Of a stretch of DNA of 64,000 nt, positions 20,566-31,235 are shown one piece after another. The stretch comes from Elephas maximus indicus (Eukaryota; Chordata; Mammalia; Proboscidea; Elephantidae). Both the position numbers and the translations under genes were made by a program. Where the stretch lies: the NCBI RefSeq assembly GCF_024166365.1, contig NC_064819.1, forward strand, positions 110,342,293 to 110,406,292, read 5' to 3'. The notes under the pieces were generated by a model, which saw nothing but the letters and a program-made list of their open reading frames with translations, had not been told where the DNA came from and ran no database searches. Position 1 is the stretch's first letter. The number at the start of each line of letters is the position of its first letter.

Positions 20566-21761
20566 TCCCTCCAAAATCTTTAGGTGGTTCAAAAATCTTA
20601 TGAGAACAGGATTTTCCTGGTGTTTGCATGTATCTGTGTGGAGGGCCTGTGACCATCCATCATTTGAGACCTCAGAGAAGTTTAGCCTCACCAGGCCAGG
20701 TGAGAGCCTTGATCTGCTGAAGTAGTCAAACCAGCTAATAAGCGTGAAGGTGCTTTTGAAAAGCACAGGACCCTGAGCCTGTTTGGGGACTTCAGTTACA
20801 CAAACACATCTTGCCTGGTCAGGCTGGGGCCTGGCTGAGCAAGGTCTACGGGGCTGCTTTATATTTACTTACTGTGTTTGCTTATTTTTAAATAAACATT
20901 AACTGAGCATCTACTATTTACCAAACATTGTCTTAGGCCTGTGCACAGTCATTATCCTTTTGCATCAGGCTTCTATTTAATTAGGGTTTTGTTTGGTGAG
21001 AGGACTGGAGCTACAGGGTTAAAATAATCATAGACTTCTCTTCTTCCCTTCTTAGCTTTTCAGATTTTATTTCCCAGGAGATGGTGTTCAGTTGTTTGAT
21101 TTTACGATTTACGATGATGGAGGGTTTTTTTTTTTTTTACATTAAATGCTTGCCAAAGAGGTGTGTTCTACTGAGGGTATACATCAGGCTGGAATGAGTC
21201 TGCGGCGAAGGCTGTTCCACCAGGGGGAGGGGACAGCAACATTAATAAACTGAGATCACAGAGGAGAAGGGGGTGGGGAGCCCAGGGCCTTTGTTGGAAA
21301 GATATTAATAGGGATAATGCCTACATTCTTAGCTGAAGAAACTATTTGATCTCCTGAGCATAGCTCTGATGTCTCTTATGATATGTATTAAATGCAAAAC
21401 CCCCTCCACTCAGAAAGTCATTTGTCAAATCAAGCAGACTACAAAGTCCGGAGCCTCATAAAAAAAGCCAGGCGTGGCATGTCCGTCAGCAGCTGTACGG
21501 AGATGGAGGAAAGGGGCCTGGGGAAGCCTCCGTAGAATGGGGACCTGCCTAGCCAGCTTAGCGTGTCGGTGTATGGTCTGTTGAGGTACACGGTTTTGTT
21601 GGTCATGAGTCCGAGGTGGGGAAGTAATTAACCTGACATTAATACAGTGCCTATAATGTGCTTGAGAGAGGCACTTTTAAATCTGTTTTTTTCATCTAAT
21701 TTGGACAATGATCTGATCAGCTAAGGGGCATGACTCCTTTTTAAGAATGGAGTAGGGTTAG
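20566..21761. other. Nothing recognised (1.2 kb)
   Basis: Low repeat content, with a T run at 21126-21139. The short reverse frames at 20438-20766 overlap the tRNA-Gly-type SINE. No paired splice sites around a long frame were seen. Confidence 0.4.
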
Positions 21762-21972
21762 GGGGAACTGCTTGGTGGTGCAAATACTTAAGCGCTGGAC
21801 TACTAACCAGAAGGTTGGCGGTTCAAACTCATCCAGAGGCACCTTGGAAGTAAGGCCTGATGATTTGCTTCTGAAAGGTCACAGCCTTGAAAACCCTATG
21901 GTGCACAGTTCCGCTCTGCACACACGAGATTACCTTGGGTTGGAATTGACTCGAGGGCAAGTTACAACAGCA
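21762..21972 (+). mobile_element. AfroSINE, long form, diverged
   Basis: 'ctgcttggtggtgcaaatac' head, B box 'ggttcaaactc', long-form middle, tail 'ggaattgactcgagggcaag'. Most of the 93-residue frame here is SINE. Confidence 0.9.
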
Positions 21973-22754
21973 TGGTTAGGGGAGAAGGGAAAGGAAGGGA
22001 AGGAGTGGGTAGAGATGAGCCTCAAGCTACGCTTATGGGCCACTCTAACCTAAGACCAAGCAGAGAAAATGGATGATTTTTCACTGTATTTGGGGTAGGG
22101 GGTGTGCTTCTAAAAGAAGATCTTTCTGGTCAAAGTATCTCCCATGTTGGACTAAAGTCGCTAATGAATCAGATTTTAAGCATGAGCCATGGACTCCAGG
22201 ATCCCTCTGTTAAAATTTCCCCAAAATCCTCTGCGAGAGAAGCAAAGTCCCCCTGGCATCAGCATGTGGTCAATTATCAGACTAGCGGAAAACTTGGAGG
22301 TTGGTTCCATTGAAAGAAATGGGCAGCCAAAGCTTGCATGGGTGTATCTCACCTCTGCCCACCACCCAGGCATCAGCACAGACCAAGTGTCCTACCTTGG
22401 ACCTGTAGAATCTTTGTTTTGTTCTCTGCATGTGATGTTCTGGCCGTAGGTGACAACAGCATATTGGTCACGTTTCCTCACCTGGAAAATGGGGAGGTTG
22501 GTGGAGGGTGTTGATAATTTATAGGATGCTGCTCTGGCCAGGGCCATTTGCTGTCTCTGGAATGGCCCTGACTGTCGGAGGAGAGATGCTTCACAACCAA
22601 CTGGGCAAAGAGGGTTTTAGGAAAACCAGACAAGAACAAAAAGAGAGCATCACCTGGGGCTGGAAAGGGAAAAGCAAAAGATGAACAGGGATCTTGTAAC
22701 TGTGACCACGTGCATGGAGCAAGGGAAACAGTCATGGCCAGGATTTCTCAAGTG
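21973..22754. other. Nothing recognised
   Basis: Short overlapping frames at 22104-22449 and 22478-22735 have no family or splice support. Confidence 0.4.
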
Positions 22755-22861
22755 TTTCTTAGGCTTTGTGTGAAGAGCTTTTTATGCAATATCTGATTCT
22801 ATCCTCAAAATTACCATTTGAAGAAGATACAATTGTTATTCACATTTTGCAAATGAAGAAA
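22755..22861 (-). mobile_element. MIR fragment
   Basis: 'tgcaatatctgattctatcctcaaaattaccatttgaagaagatac...cacattttgcaaatgaag' in reverse MIR order; cut by the next SINE. Confidence 0.65.
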
Positions 22862-23067
22862 CAAAAAATCCAGCTGTCAAGTCGACTCTCACTCATGGTG
22901 ACCCCGTGTGTGACAGAGAAGAACTGTGTTCCATAGGGTTTTCAATGGCTGATTTTTTGGAAGTAGACTGCCAGGCCTTTCTTCTGAGGTGCCGCTGGGT
23001 GGACTCCAACCTGCGGCCTTTTGGTTAGCAGTCAAGTGATAACAATTTGCACCACCCAGGGACTCCT
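22862..23067 (-). mobile_element. AfroSINE, long form
   Basis: Reverse, complete: tail complement 'gtcaagtcgactctcactc' to head complement 'caccacccagggactcct'. Confidence 0.92.
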
Positions 23068-23895
23068 TCGGACTAGGTCCAAAAGATTTTCTAGGCCCTA
23101 GAATGAAGAAAGAAATACGATCAGTTACATGTTCACTGGGACCGTAAGATCTGAACAAACTGGTAGCTTCAGAGAAACATAAATATGTCTGGTATTGAGA
23201 TCAGAAAAAAAATGTCTGTCATGAGATAACATGGATGATCCACTATCATAAAGCAACACAACTTTCAAACCATATTATACCAAAGTGTATACACCCAAAT
23301 GAGCACTGGCTGTTATGGAGCTCCCTGGCCCTTCATACACGCACGCAATATTCATGGCAAAATAACTGGAATTCCAGGAGGGAGGTGGCTCTTTACTTCC
23401 AGTGATGGAAAGGGGGCTCTGGCGCATACAAGGAAATGCACCCTTCCTGGAAATGGCAGCAGACTTTTCCAATGACACAGCCACAGTTGGAAAAGGAAAT
23501 ATCCTCAGTAGTAGCAAATTGTCATCTTGGAAAAAACTGTTTTAATTTTTGGAAGTAGAGTCAGACTCATTGAAATAAAGTAAATGTTTAAATTAAGATT
23601 CAGAGGCAGAAATGATAAGGCTGATTTTCTTGTACGGCCCATAAATCAACCCAATTTCTTGAGTGGACTTCCAAAAATCATTTGGCAGCAAGCCTTGGAA
23701 TGAATGTATACGGCTTCCTGAGATGACAGCTTTGGGAATAGTGTTTATTTGTAGGAAAGGTTTTGGCGTATCGGTAAAAAAATCAGTTGTGTTATCTTAA
23801 GGGTCTTATTTCCCCAGTTAAAATATAAGACCCTGAGGGCCAGGGGCTCAGAGTGGATGCACAGCTTAACCTTGGTTGGTGTGAGTAGTACTTGA
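23068..23895. other. Nothing recognised
   Basis: A+T-rich sequence with no named repeat. The frames at 23275-23517 and 23745-24017 are unsupported. Confidence 0.4.
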
Positions 23896-24017
23896 TTCGG
23901 CCCTCCCTTCCCCGCCAGCTCCTTGCCCCTCTCAGAGTCTTCCCCTCCAACACCAACTCCATTCTCTGATGCTCTGAACAAAATCCTTGGAAGCACCCCA
24001 ACTCTTCTTTTTGCCAC

Positions 24018-24610
24018 TGTTATAGACTGAATTAGCCCTGGTGATGCTGTGATTAGGTGTTAGGCTGCTAACCAAAAGGTCGGCAGTTTGAATCCACCAG
24101 CCGCTCCTTGGAAACCCTATGGGGCAGTTCTACTCTGTTCTTGTGGGTTGCTACGAGTCGGATTTGATTCAATGTCAATGGATTTAGTTTTTTTTTTTTT
24201 TCTATTGTAGTTTGAATTGTGTCCCCTAAAAATATGTTTTGGAATCCTAACTCCTATGCCTGTGGATGTAATCCCATCTGGGAATAGGGTTTTCTTTGTT
24301 ATGTTAATAAGGCCATATCGTTGTAGTGTTTTAAGCCAGTTACTTTTGAGATATAAAAGTTGCAGATCAGGCCCAGGAGCAAGGAAGCACAAATAGGGAA
24401 AGACTGATGCCATGTGGAGATTACCAAGGAACTGAGGAAGAAAAACTGAAAGAGACAAAGATTTTCCTCCAGAGGGGACTGAGAGAGACTTCCTCTAAAG
24501 TCAGTGCCCTGAATTTGAACTCCTAGCCTCCTAACTGTGAGAAAATAAATTTGTTTGCTAAAGCTACCCACTGTGGTATTCTGTTACAGCAGCACTAAGA
24601 AACTGAGACA
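24018..24610 (+). mobile_element. ERVL-type solo LTR with perfect target duplication
   Basis: Begins TG ('tgttatagactgaatt'), ends CA ('aactgagaca') and is flanked by 'gccac' at 24013-24017 and 24611-24615. A short-form SINE lies in its first 20 bp. It contains 'gtgagaaaataaatttg' near the end, the polyadenylation-signal region. Confidence 0.92.
24033..24205 (+). mobile_element. AfroSINE, short form, inside the LTR
   Basis: Ends in a run of about 14 T. Flanks 'tatagactgaatt' and 'tgtagtttgaatt' match at 10 of 13 positions and are read as its target duplication within the LTR start. Confidence 0.88.
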
Positions 24611-24808
24611 GCCACCCTCCACATCCAATCTCTCAATAAATCCTGTTGGCTGCACCTTTAAAATATACCCCAAATAAGGATACTTCCCACAACTGCCATT
24701 GTTTCCATCCACATCCACACTATCACCATCTCTAGTCTGGATAATTGCAGTGGCCTCCTTACTGGCCTCTCTGTCTCCACCTTTGGCCCTGTGGTCTATT
24801 ACACACCT

Positions 24809-25162
24809 GTTGTTGTTGTTAGGAGCCGTTGAGTCGATTCTGACTCATAGCTACCCTATGCACAACAGAACAAAACACTGCCCGGTCCTGTGTCATCCTC
24901 ATAATTTTTGCTGTGCTTGAGCCCATTGTGGCAACCACTGTGTCAATTCATCTCGTTGAAGGTCTTCCTATTTTTCGCTGACTCTCTACTTTACCAAGCA
25001 TGATGTCCTTCTCCAGGGACTGGTCTCACCTGATAACATGTCCAAAGTACATGAGATGAAGTCTCACCATCCTTGCATCTAAGGAGCATTCTGGTTCTAC
25101 TTCTTCCAAGACAGATTTGTTCGTTCTTTTGGCAGTCCATGGGATATTCAATATTCTTCACC
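24809..25162 (-). mobile_element. RTE LINE 3' end
   Basis: Reverse copy starting with GTT repeats, then 'gagtcgattctgactcatag'. Upstream coding remnants include 'caagcatgatgtccttctcc'. Flanks 'cacacct' at 24802-24808 and 25163-25169 are identical, a 7-bp duplication in L2. Confidence 0.9.
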
Positions 25163-25233
25163 CACACCTAGTAGCCATTTAAGAAGCAGATCAAATCTCA
25201 TCACTCGTCTGTTCAAAATCCTTCATTGGTTTC

Positions 25234-25758
25234 CGTGGTAGGCAGACTAATGGTCCACAAAGATGTATGTGGACTAATCCCTGGAACCTGTGCATATGTG
25301 ACCCCATATGGCAACAAAGACTTTGACAATTGGTTAAGGGTACAGACCTTGAAATGAGGAAACTATCCTGGATTACTTGGATGGGCCCAATCTAATTACA
25401 CGACTTTCTAAAAGTAGAGAACCTTTCAAGGGTGAGGTCAGAGAGAGAGATAAAGTTAGAAGAAGGATCAGGGAAATATGATGTGAGAAGGACTTGACCT
25501 TTTGTTGCTGGCTTTGAAGATACAGAAAAAGAGGTCATGAGCCAAGGAATGTGAGTGGCCTCTAGAAGCTAGAAAAGACAAGTAAATGGAATCTTCCCTA
25601 GAGCCTCCAGAAGGAATGCCATCCTGCTGTCACCTTGATTTTAACCCAGTGAGGCCCTTGTTCAACTTCTGGCTTCTAGAACTGTAAGATAATAAGTTTG
25701 TGTTTTAAGCCACTGAATTTGTGGTAATTTGTTATAGCAGCAATATGAAACTAATACA
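25234..25758 (+). mobile_element. ERVL-MaLR (MLT1-type) solo LTR
   Basis: Contains 'aatccctggaacctgtg', 'ctggattacttggatgggccc', 'cagaaggaatgcc', 'aactgtaagataataagttt' and the terminal 'aaactaataca'. Flanked by 'gtttc' at 25229-25233 and 25759-25763. Confidence 0.9.
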
Positions 25759-26097
25759 GTTTCTCAGTCACTTAGGTTAAATCCAAAGTTTTTATAATGG
25801 CCTTAAAGGACCTCTGTGATCTATTCCCCATTATCTCTGTGACTTCATCCCTTCTACTTCCCCTCTTACTTGCCCTACTCCAGTTACCCTGGCCTCCTTG
25901 CTCTTTTTCTGAACAAGCCAAGAGGGCTTTTGCTTCAGGTGTTTGCAGTCTGTTTCCTCATTCTGTGGTGCTGTTACCCCAGAGAACCACATGCATTCAT
26001 TCAGTCTCTGCTCAATGCTTGAATGTCACCTTGCTAGAGAGAGGCCTTTTCACAGCACCTTACTAAAAACGGCATCCCCTGTTGGGTGTTATTTTCT

Positions 26098-26436
26098 GCC
26101 CTCTTTCCTCAGTGGTAGAATTATCCTTTTCCACGTGGGAGACCGAGGCTCAATTCTCAGCTAATGCACTTCACGTGTAGCCATCATTGTCTGTCAGTGG
26201 AGACTTGCCTCTTGCTAGGATGTTGAACAGGATTCAGTGGACAATAGAGCTTCCAGACTAAAACAGATTAGGAAAGAAGGCCGTGTGATCTGAAAATCAA
26301 CCAGTGAAAGTCCTGCGGATCACAACCATCGGATCTACAACCAAATCATGGGGATAAAGCAGAACTGGGCAGCATTTTGTTTCATTGAGTGTGGGGTCAC
26401 CATGAGTTGGGGGCTGACTTAATGCCAGCCAGCGAC
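26098..26436 (+). mobile_element. SINE with tRNA-Gly-like head and RTE-like tail
   Basis: 26098-26169 resembles tRNA-Gly: 'cagtggtagaatt' A-box arm, 'ttccacgtgggag' anticodon arm, degenerate B box, and 3' end 'ctaatgcac'. The body 'agagcttccagactaaaac' and tail 'caccatgagttgggggctgac' match the copy at 20222-20565. Confidence 0.78.
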
Positions 26437-26959
26437 AACTCTTATCCTGCTTTGCTCTTCTTCGTAGAAGAAGTACTAAGGGCTCATAGTATGTACTCCC
26501 ACCTGACACACACACAGACATACACTCACAAATACTTTTATGTTAGTTGGTTTTTGTTTGGTTATTGTCTGAATCACCCATTGGAAAGTAAGCTCCAAGA
26601 AGACAGGGGCTGGCACCTGATTTTTATCTCTGGTATATCCCAGTGCCTAGAATATGGTACACAGAAGTTGCTCAATAAATATTTATAAAATTAGTGAAGA
26701 AAAAATGGCCAACAGGTATTTGTCATTTGCTATAAACCGTTTGCTGTAAAATGCTGATAGTTGCTAGCTTTAGTTGGACGTAAAATTAGCACTCAAAAAT
26801 AAATGCCCCAAATGGAGGATTCTTTTTGGATAATTTTTATTCTTACCATTGTTCTTTTCTTTACATTATGATAAGAACTAGCTGTTTGAATCCAAAGCCC
26901 AGAGAACGAATAATATTACCCCTGTTCCTGCAAGCTACCTGGATGACTACTCTCCTTAG

Positions 26960-27110
26960 CAACCCAGGGCTGAAGGATCCAGGACAGCTCTCCCTACCTA
27001 GCCTGGTGACCTTGGGCAAACCCCTCTGGGCCTTCATTTCCTCCTCTGTAAAGTGGAGGAGCACTGGACTAGACGACCATTCCTTGGGCCTCTCCTACCT
27101 CTAATATCAT
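26960..27110 (+). mobile_element. MIR fragment
   Basis: 'gcctggtgaccttgggcaaacccctctgggccttcatttcctcctctgtaaagtgg' is split over this span in MIR order. Confidence 0.82.
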
Positions 27111-27489
27111 CAGCACCCACTGATCCTATGACTATTTGGCTTGTTCATGATGGTTAACTGTAAGGAGGTTTGGGCACCATTTCTCTGACTGCCTTTGGAA
27201 ACAGATGATCCATTGTGCTTGGGCTCTGGACTTGCTCCAGATTCCCAGGAGGGTTGTTTCCCCCTGAGATGAGAAAGCACAGGTGGAGTGTGGGTGTGTG
27301 TCATCATGAGAAGACAGGAGAGGTGGAGCTTGAGGTGGAGATGAAACAAACAATGCAGGGAGCCCAGGGGAGGAAGGACAGGGAAGAGAAACACATCATG
27401 ACACATAAAAGATTCTTAAGCTCTTAGAAAACATCTTGAATCTGACTGAAGGAGGGAGGTAGGTAGCCAAGTTAGGAAGTAGTTTGGGA
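27111..27489. other. Nothing recognised
   Basis: Short frames on both strands, with no splice or family support. Confidence 0.4.
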
Positions 27490-28245
27490 GCCTGAATTTT
27501 TAACTGACTTCTTTAGACAACTATTTGGAAAAATCTAGTAAAAGTGAAGCTATGCATAAACTATGTCCCAGTCATTCCACTCCTAGTATTTATAACCTAA
27601 AGAAACTCTTAGATGTGTGTAGCAAGAGATAAGAATATTCATGGTACCACTATTAGTTATAGTATAGGAGGGAACAACCCACTCTCCTTTGATAGCAGAA
27701 GGTATAAATAAATGGTGGTACATTTATACAATGGAATACTATATAGCAGTGGAAGTGAATATATTTTTTTCATCATATCAACACAGATGAATCTCCCAAG
27801 TTGCAGAAGAACATGTGTATTATGAACTCATTTATATAAAGTTCAGATTCATGCAGAACTCAGTAATATGTCATTGCATATATTTATGTACCTACACACA
27901 GGAGCCCTGGTGGCTCAAACCACCATCTTCTCCGTAGGAGAAAGATGTGGCAGTCTGCTTTCCTAAGGATTTACAGCCATAGAAACCCAATGGGGAAGTT
28001 TTACTCTACCTACAGTGTTGCCGTGAGTCAGAATTGACTCGATGGCAATGGGTTTATGTACATACACATATAGTAAAACTACTGAGAAAAAAGCAAGGTT
28101 TAAAAACGTAAAACTCAGGAGAGTCGTTACCCTGGAGAGGGGAGATAAAGACACACAGGTGGATGCTAAAGGATTCATAATGTTCTACATTTTTGGCTGT
28201 CTGTTGGGGATGTGAGTTTTGTTTTATTATTCTTAATACCTTCTA
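27490..28245 (+). mobile_element. Old L1 (L1M) 3' region, split by a SINE
   Basis: 'cagtcattccactcctagtatttat', 'atggtggtacatttatacaatggaatactatatagcag' and 'gatgaatctcccaag' follow the order of mammalian L1 ORF2 end. It resumes after the SINE with 'gttaccctggagagggg'. No frame is intact. Confidence 0.85.
27901..28052 (+). mobile_element. AfroSINE with head internally deleted, with target duplication
   Basis: Starts 'ggagccctggtggct' and jumps to the middle block, so A-box spacing and the whole B box are lost. Flanks 27883-27900 and 28053-28070 match at 16 of 18 positions. Confidence 0.88.
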
Positions 28246-28249
28246 TATA

Positions 28250-28710
28250 TGTTCCACCACTCATCTATGAGTTCGTTATACTGTAGTGGCTTTCATATGG
28301 CTATGATGCTGGAAGCAATCCCACCAATATCTCAAATACCAGCATGTGTACCCAATGGTGGACAAGTTTCAGTGGAGCTTCCGGATTAAGACAGACTAGG
28401 AAGAAAGGCCTGGCAATCTACCTGCAAAAATTAACCAATAAAAACCTTATGAATCACAACAGAACATTGTTGGTCTTGCTAGCCTCGGACACAGCATTAG
28501 GAGGGATCAACAGCTGGAGGAAGACACCATGTTTGGTGAAGTAGGCTGCCAGTGAGGGTGAGGGAGACCCACAGTGAGATGGATTGGCACAATAGTCACA
28601 ATGATGGACTTGAACATGCTAGCAATTATGAGGATGATACAGAACCTGGCAATGTTTCGTTCTGTTGTACATAAGCTTACCATGAGTTGGAGTCAATTCT
28701 ATGGCAGCTA
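28250..28710 (+). mobile_element. Gly/RTE-type SINE body, no tRNA head
   Basis: Body 'ggctatgatgctggaagcaat...ctcaaataccagcatg', then the 'gacagactaggaagaaagg' block, and RTE 3' end 'gatggattggcacaatagtcac...gagttggagtcaattc'. A frame through the last part (28574-28804) is an RTE remnant. Confidence 0.8.
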
Positions 28711-29313
28711 TCTATCTATATATGTTATTTACATTATTATGTATATGAAATATTTCACCATTAAAAGAAGATTAATTAAAGCAATGAAACAAAATAAAAT
28801 ATAAGCTAAACTGGACAGAAATCTAGGCTTTACCCTTTATTAACTAGAATCTGAGCAAGGCTCCTACCCTGTGACTAATGGTATCTCCTCATTGGAAGCT
28901 AAGGAGAAAACCAGGAATCGAATGAGGAGGTCCTGTATACAGCATGTGTTCAGCAATAGGGAGTGATGATGATGATATTGATGAAGATGAAGGTGAGTGA
29001 AGAACCTCTAAGAGCAATTAAAATGATTTTATCCTACCTAAAATGATGGTAAGTATTTCAAAATGTTCAATAGTAATAATTAACCTGAATATGAAGCTTT
29101 GGAGTTTGCAAGCTCTGTCTCTTTCTTGGAGTCCACAACTCCTTGAGGAAAGTGAGAGGAGATAAATTTGCTAAAAAAAAAAAAAAAAAAAAAGTGGACT
29201 AAAAGAATAAATTGAAAATTTAACCATTACAATAAAAAATTACAATGGGAGATGTTAAATCCGATGCTCTCTAGATCAAGTAGAGCACAAGTCAGTAAAG
29301 CTATAGGGAATTT
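28711..29313. other. A+T-rich, with a 21-base A run
   Basis: Possible MIR end at 28900-28970, leading into GAT repeats (28966-28995). The A run is at 29173-29193. A 'ggtgagtg' at 28994 has no open frame upstream. Confidence 0.45.
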
Positions 29314-29470
29314 GGAAACCCTGGTGGCATAGTGGTTAAGAGCTGTGGCTCCTAACCAAAAGGTCGACAGTTCAAACCTACCAGGTGTTCCTTGGAAATC
29401 CTATGGGGCAGTTCTACTCTGTCTTTTAGTGTCCCTATCAGTCGGCATCAACTCGACAGCAATAGGTCGA
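29314..29470 (+). mobile_element. AfroSINE, short form
   Basis: Complete: A box 'tggcatagtgg', B box 'agttcaaacct', tail 'catcaactcgacagcaatagg'. Confidence 0.9.
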
Positions 29471-30234
29471 GTATAAAGTATTTTAATATACCAGCGAACC
29501 AGATCTGACTGGTGGACATATAGGGAGCCTTGTATCCTATAATTGGGGAATACATATTCTTTCCAAGTGTACACATTGCATAAAAAGATATAAATATGTA
29601 CACACATATTAGGCAATAAGGCATGCATTACCAAATTAAAAAAAAAATCGGGAACATACAGATCATGTTTTCTGACCACAATGCAATTGAGTTATAACAA
29701 AAAGATCACCTAAACATACACATGCATGCATGCATGCAAACAAACACACATAAACACACGCCCACACACATTTGGAAATTTAAGCATACTTCTAAATAAC
29801 TCATGGACCAAAGGGGGAAAAAATAATGGAAAATCTAGCAGAGATGGTTTAAAAGTTATAAGTGTCTTGTACTCTTTGATAAGCTTGGACTAGCCTTGAC
29901 TATGGTAAGTTTGGGCTGGACACAACTATGTGGGTGATGTTTGTCTTTGGTCCTTGCCTTCCCCGATTCATTTCTCCTTTCCAGGCTTTAATCAACTGCC
30001 TGTTTTCTTCATGCCAATGCATTTATTGCTTTTCTCCCCGTCACTCCTTTTTGTGACACAAAAATTCCCAGCTAATAGTCAAGGGTGGAAGAGAACACAT
30101 GTTTTTTGAAGGCTGGCTATGTGCCAGAGCTGGGTCCTGGGTATCCAATGAATGAGACACAGTCCTTACCCATGAAAAGCTCCCAGTCAAAAGGGAGAAA
30201 GAAATATTATATTTATATACAATCGTGGGACCCA
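29471..30234. other. Nothing recognised; short CATG and CA repeats
   Basis: A CATG/CACA-rich patch lies at 29715-29770. A weak match to the old 'atgtgccagagctgggtcctgg' repeat lies at 30110-30190. Confidence 0.45.
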
Positions 30235-30665
30235 CCACCTCTCTGTCCATTTGTCATACTATGGTGACTTGTGTGTTGCTGTGATGCTGGAAGTTATGCC
30301 ACTGGTATTTCAAATACCAGCAGGGTCACCCAAGGTGGACAGACTTCAGTGGAGCTTCCAGACAGACAAGGAAGAAAAGCCTAGTGATCTACTTTCAAAA
30401 AGTAGCCAATGAAAACACTATGGATCAAAGAATATTGTCCAAGACTTTAACTTGATTACTTTGGGTGTGTGATCAGGTAGGACTGATGCTGGAGAAGGAC
30501 ATCATGTTTGGCAAAGTGGAGTGCCAGCCAGGCAAAGGAAACCCTCAATGAGAAGGATTGACACAATGGCTAAAACAATGGACTCAAACATACCAATGAT
30601 CATGACCATGTTATACATGGTGTCATCATGAATCAGAGCCAACTCGATGGCCTTGAACAACAATA
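30235..30665 (+). mobile_element. Gly/RTE-type SINE body, no tRNA head
   Basis: Contains 'gttgctgtgatgctggaag', the palindrome at 30302-30320, 'agtggagcttccagacagac', and RTE-like 3' end 'aatcagagccaactcgatgg' plus CAA repeats. Confidence 0.82.
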
Positions 30666-30829
30666 ACAATCATGGGACTGGGCGATAAGTGTCTTTGTGG
30701 AGGTCTCCATGGAGAGTCCTTGGAATGAAGAGGACAGGATTGAGTGCACATGGAGGGAGTGGGGTGAAATGTAGAAACTTGGCACATGGAGAAAAAACCT
30801 CAGGTGGACCTTGAAGGGTTGTGTGGAGC

Positions 30830-31235
30830 TCTTCAGGAACAGAAATGGAGGAAGGACGAATGGAACAGCAGAGAAAAGACAGATGTGGAAGAACCTGGTT
30901 AGTCAGGGAAACACTGAGGAGCCTGGCATGAAGCGTAGCTCACTGGGGATGTGGCTGAGGGCGGTGAAAGGCCGCTATCTCCCTGCAGGTGCTGAAACAT
31001 GAAAGACCTAGAATTTGCATGTAAGGAGATTGAGGCTAGTCCACGGGAGAATGGGAGTTAGCAAAGGTTTTTAGGCAGGGAAGTGACGAAGACTGATGTG
31101 GGTTTTTTAAAAAGCAGTTGCTGGCAGAGGAGAAGATGAATGGGCGGGAGGAGAGAGCAGCTCAGGGCAGCCAACAAGGAGGCTGCTGGATGGCCGGGGT
31201 GAGAGGTGATGAAAGCATGATAAATGGATTCTAAG
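30830..31235 (+). mobile_element. Old dispersed repeat
   Basis: 'agcaaaggtttttaggcagggaagtgacgaagactgatg' and 'aaggaggctgctggatggccgg' match the order of the family at 6006-6620. Confidence 0.5.

Larger units (their letters stand above)
23896..26695 (+). mobile_element. L2, interrupted four times
   Basis: L2 pieces in consensus order: 23896-24017, 24611-24808 ('ctcaataaatcctgttggctgcacc...ctggataattgcagtggcctcc'), 25170-25233 ('gttcaaaatccttcattgg'), 25764-26097 ('aaaggacctctgtgatctattcccc') and 26437-26695 ('gtaagctccaagaagacagg...ctcaataaatat'). The gaps hold two LTRs, an RTE fragment and a tRNA-Gly-type SINE. Confidence 0.82.

Noticed and set aside
28840-28995. Possible exon ending at a GTGAGT near 28996
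   Set aside because: No frame is open through it, and it looks like a MIR end followed by GAT repeats.
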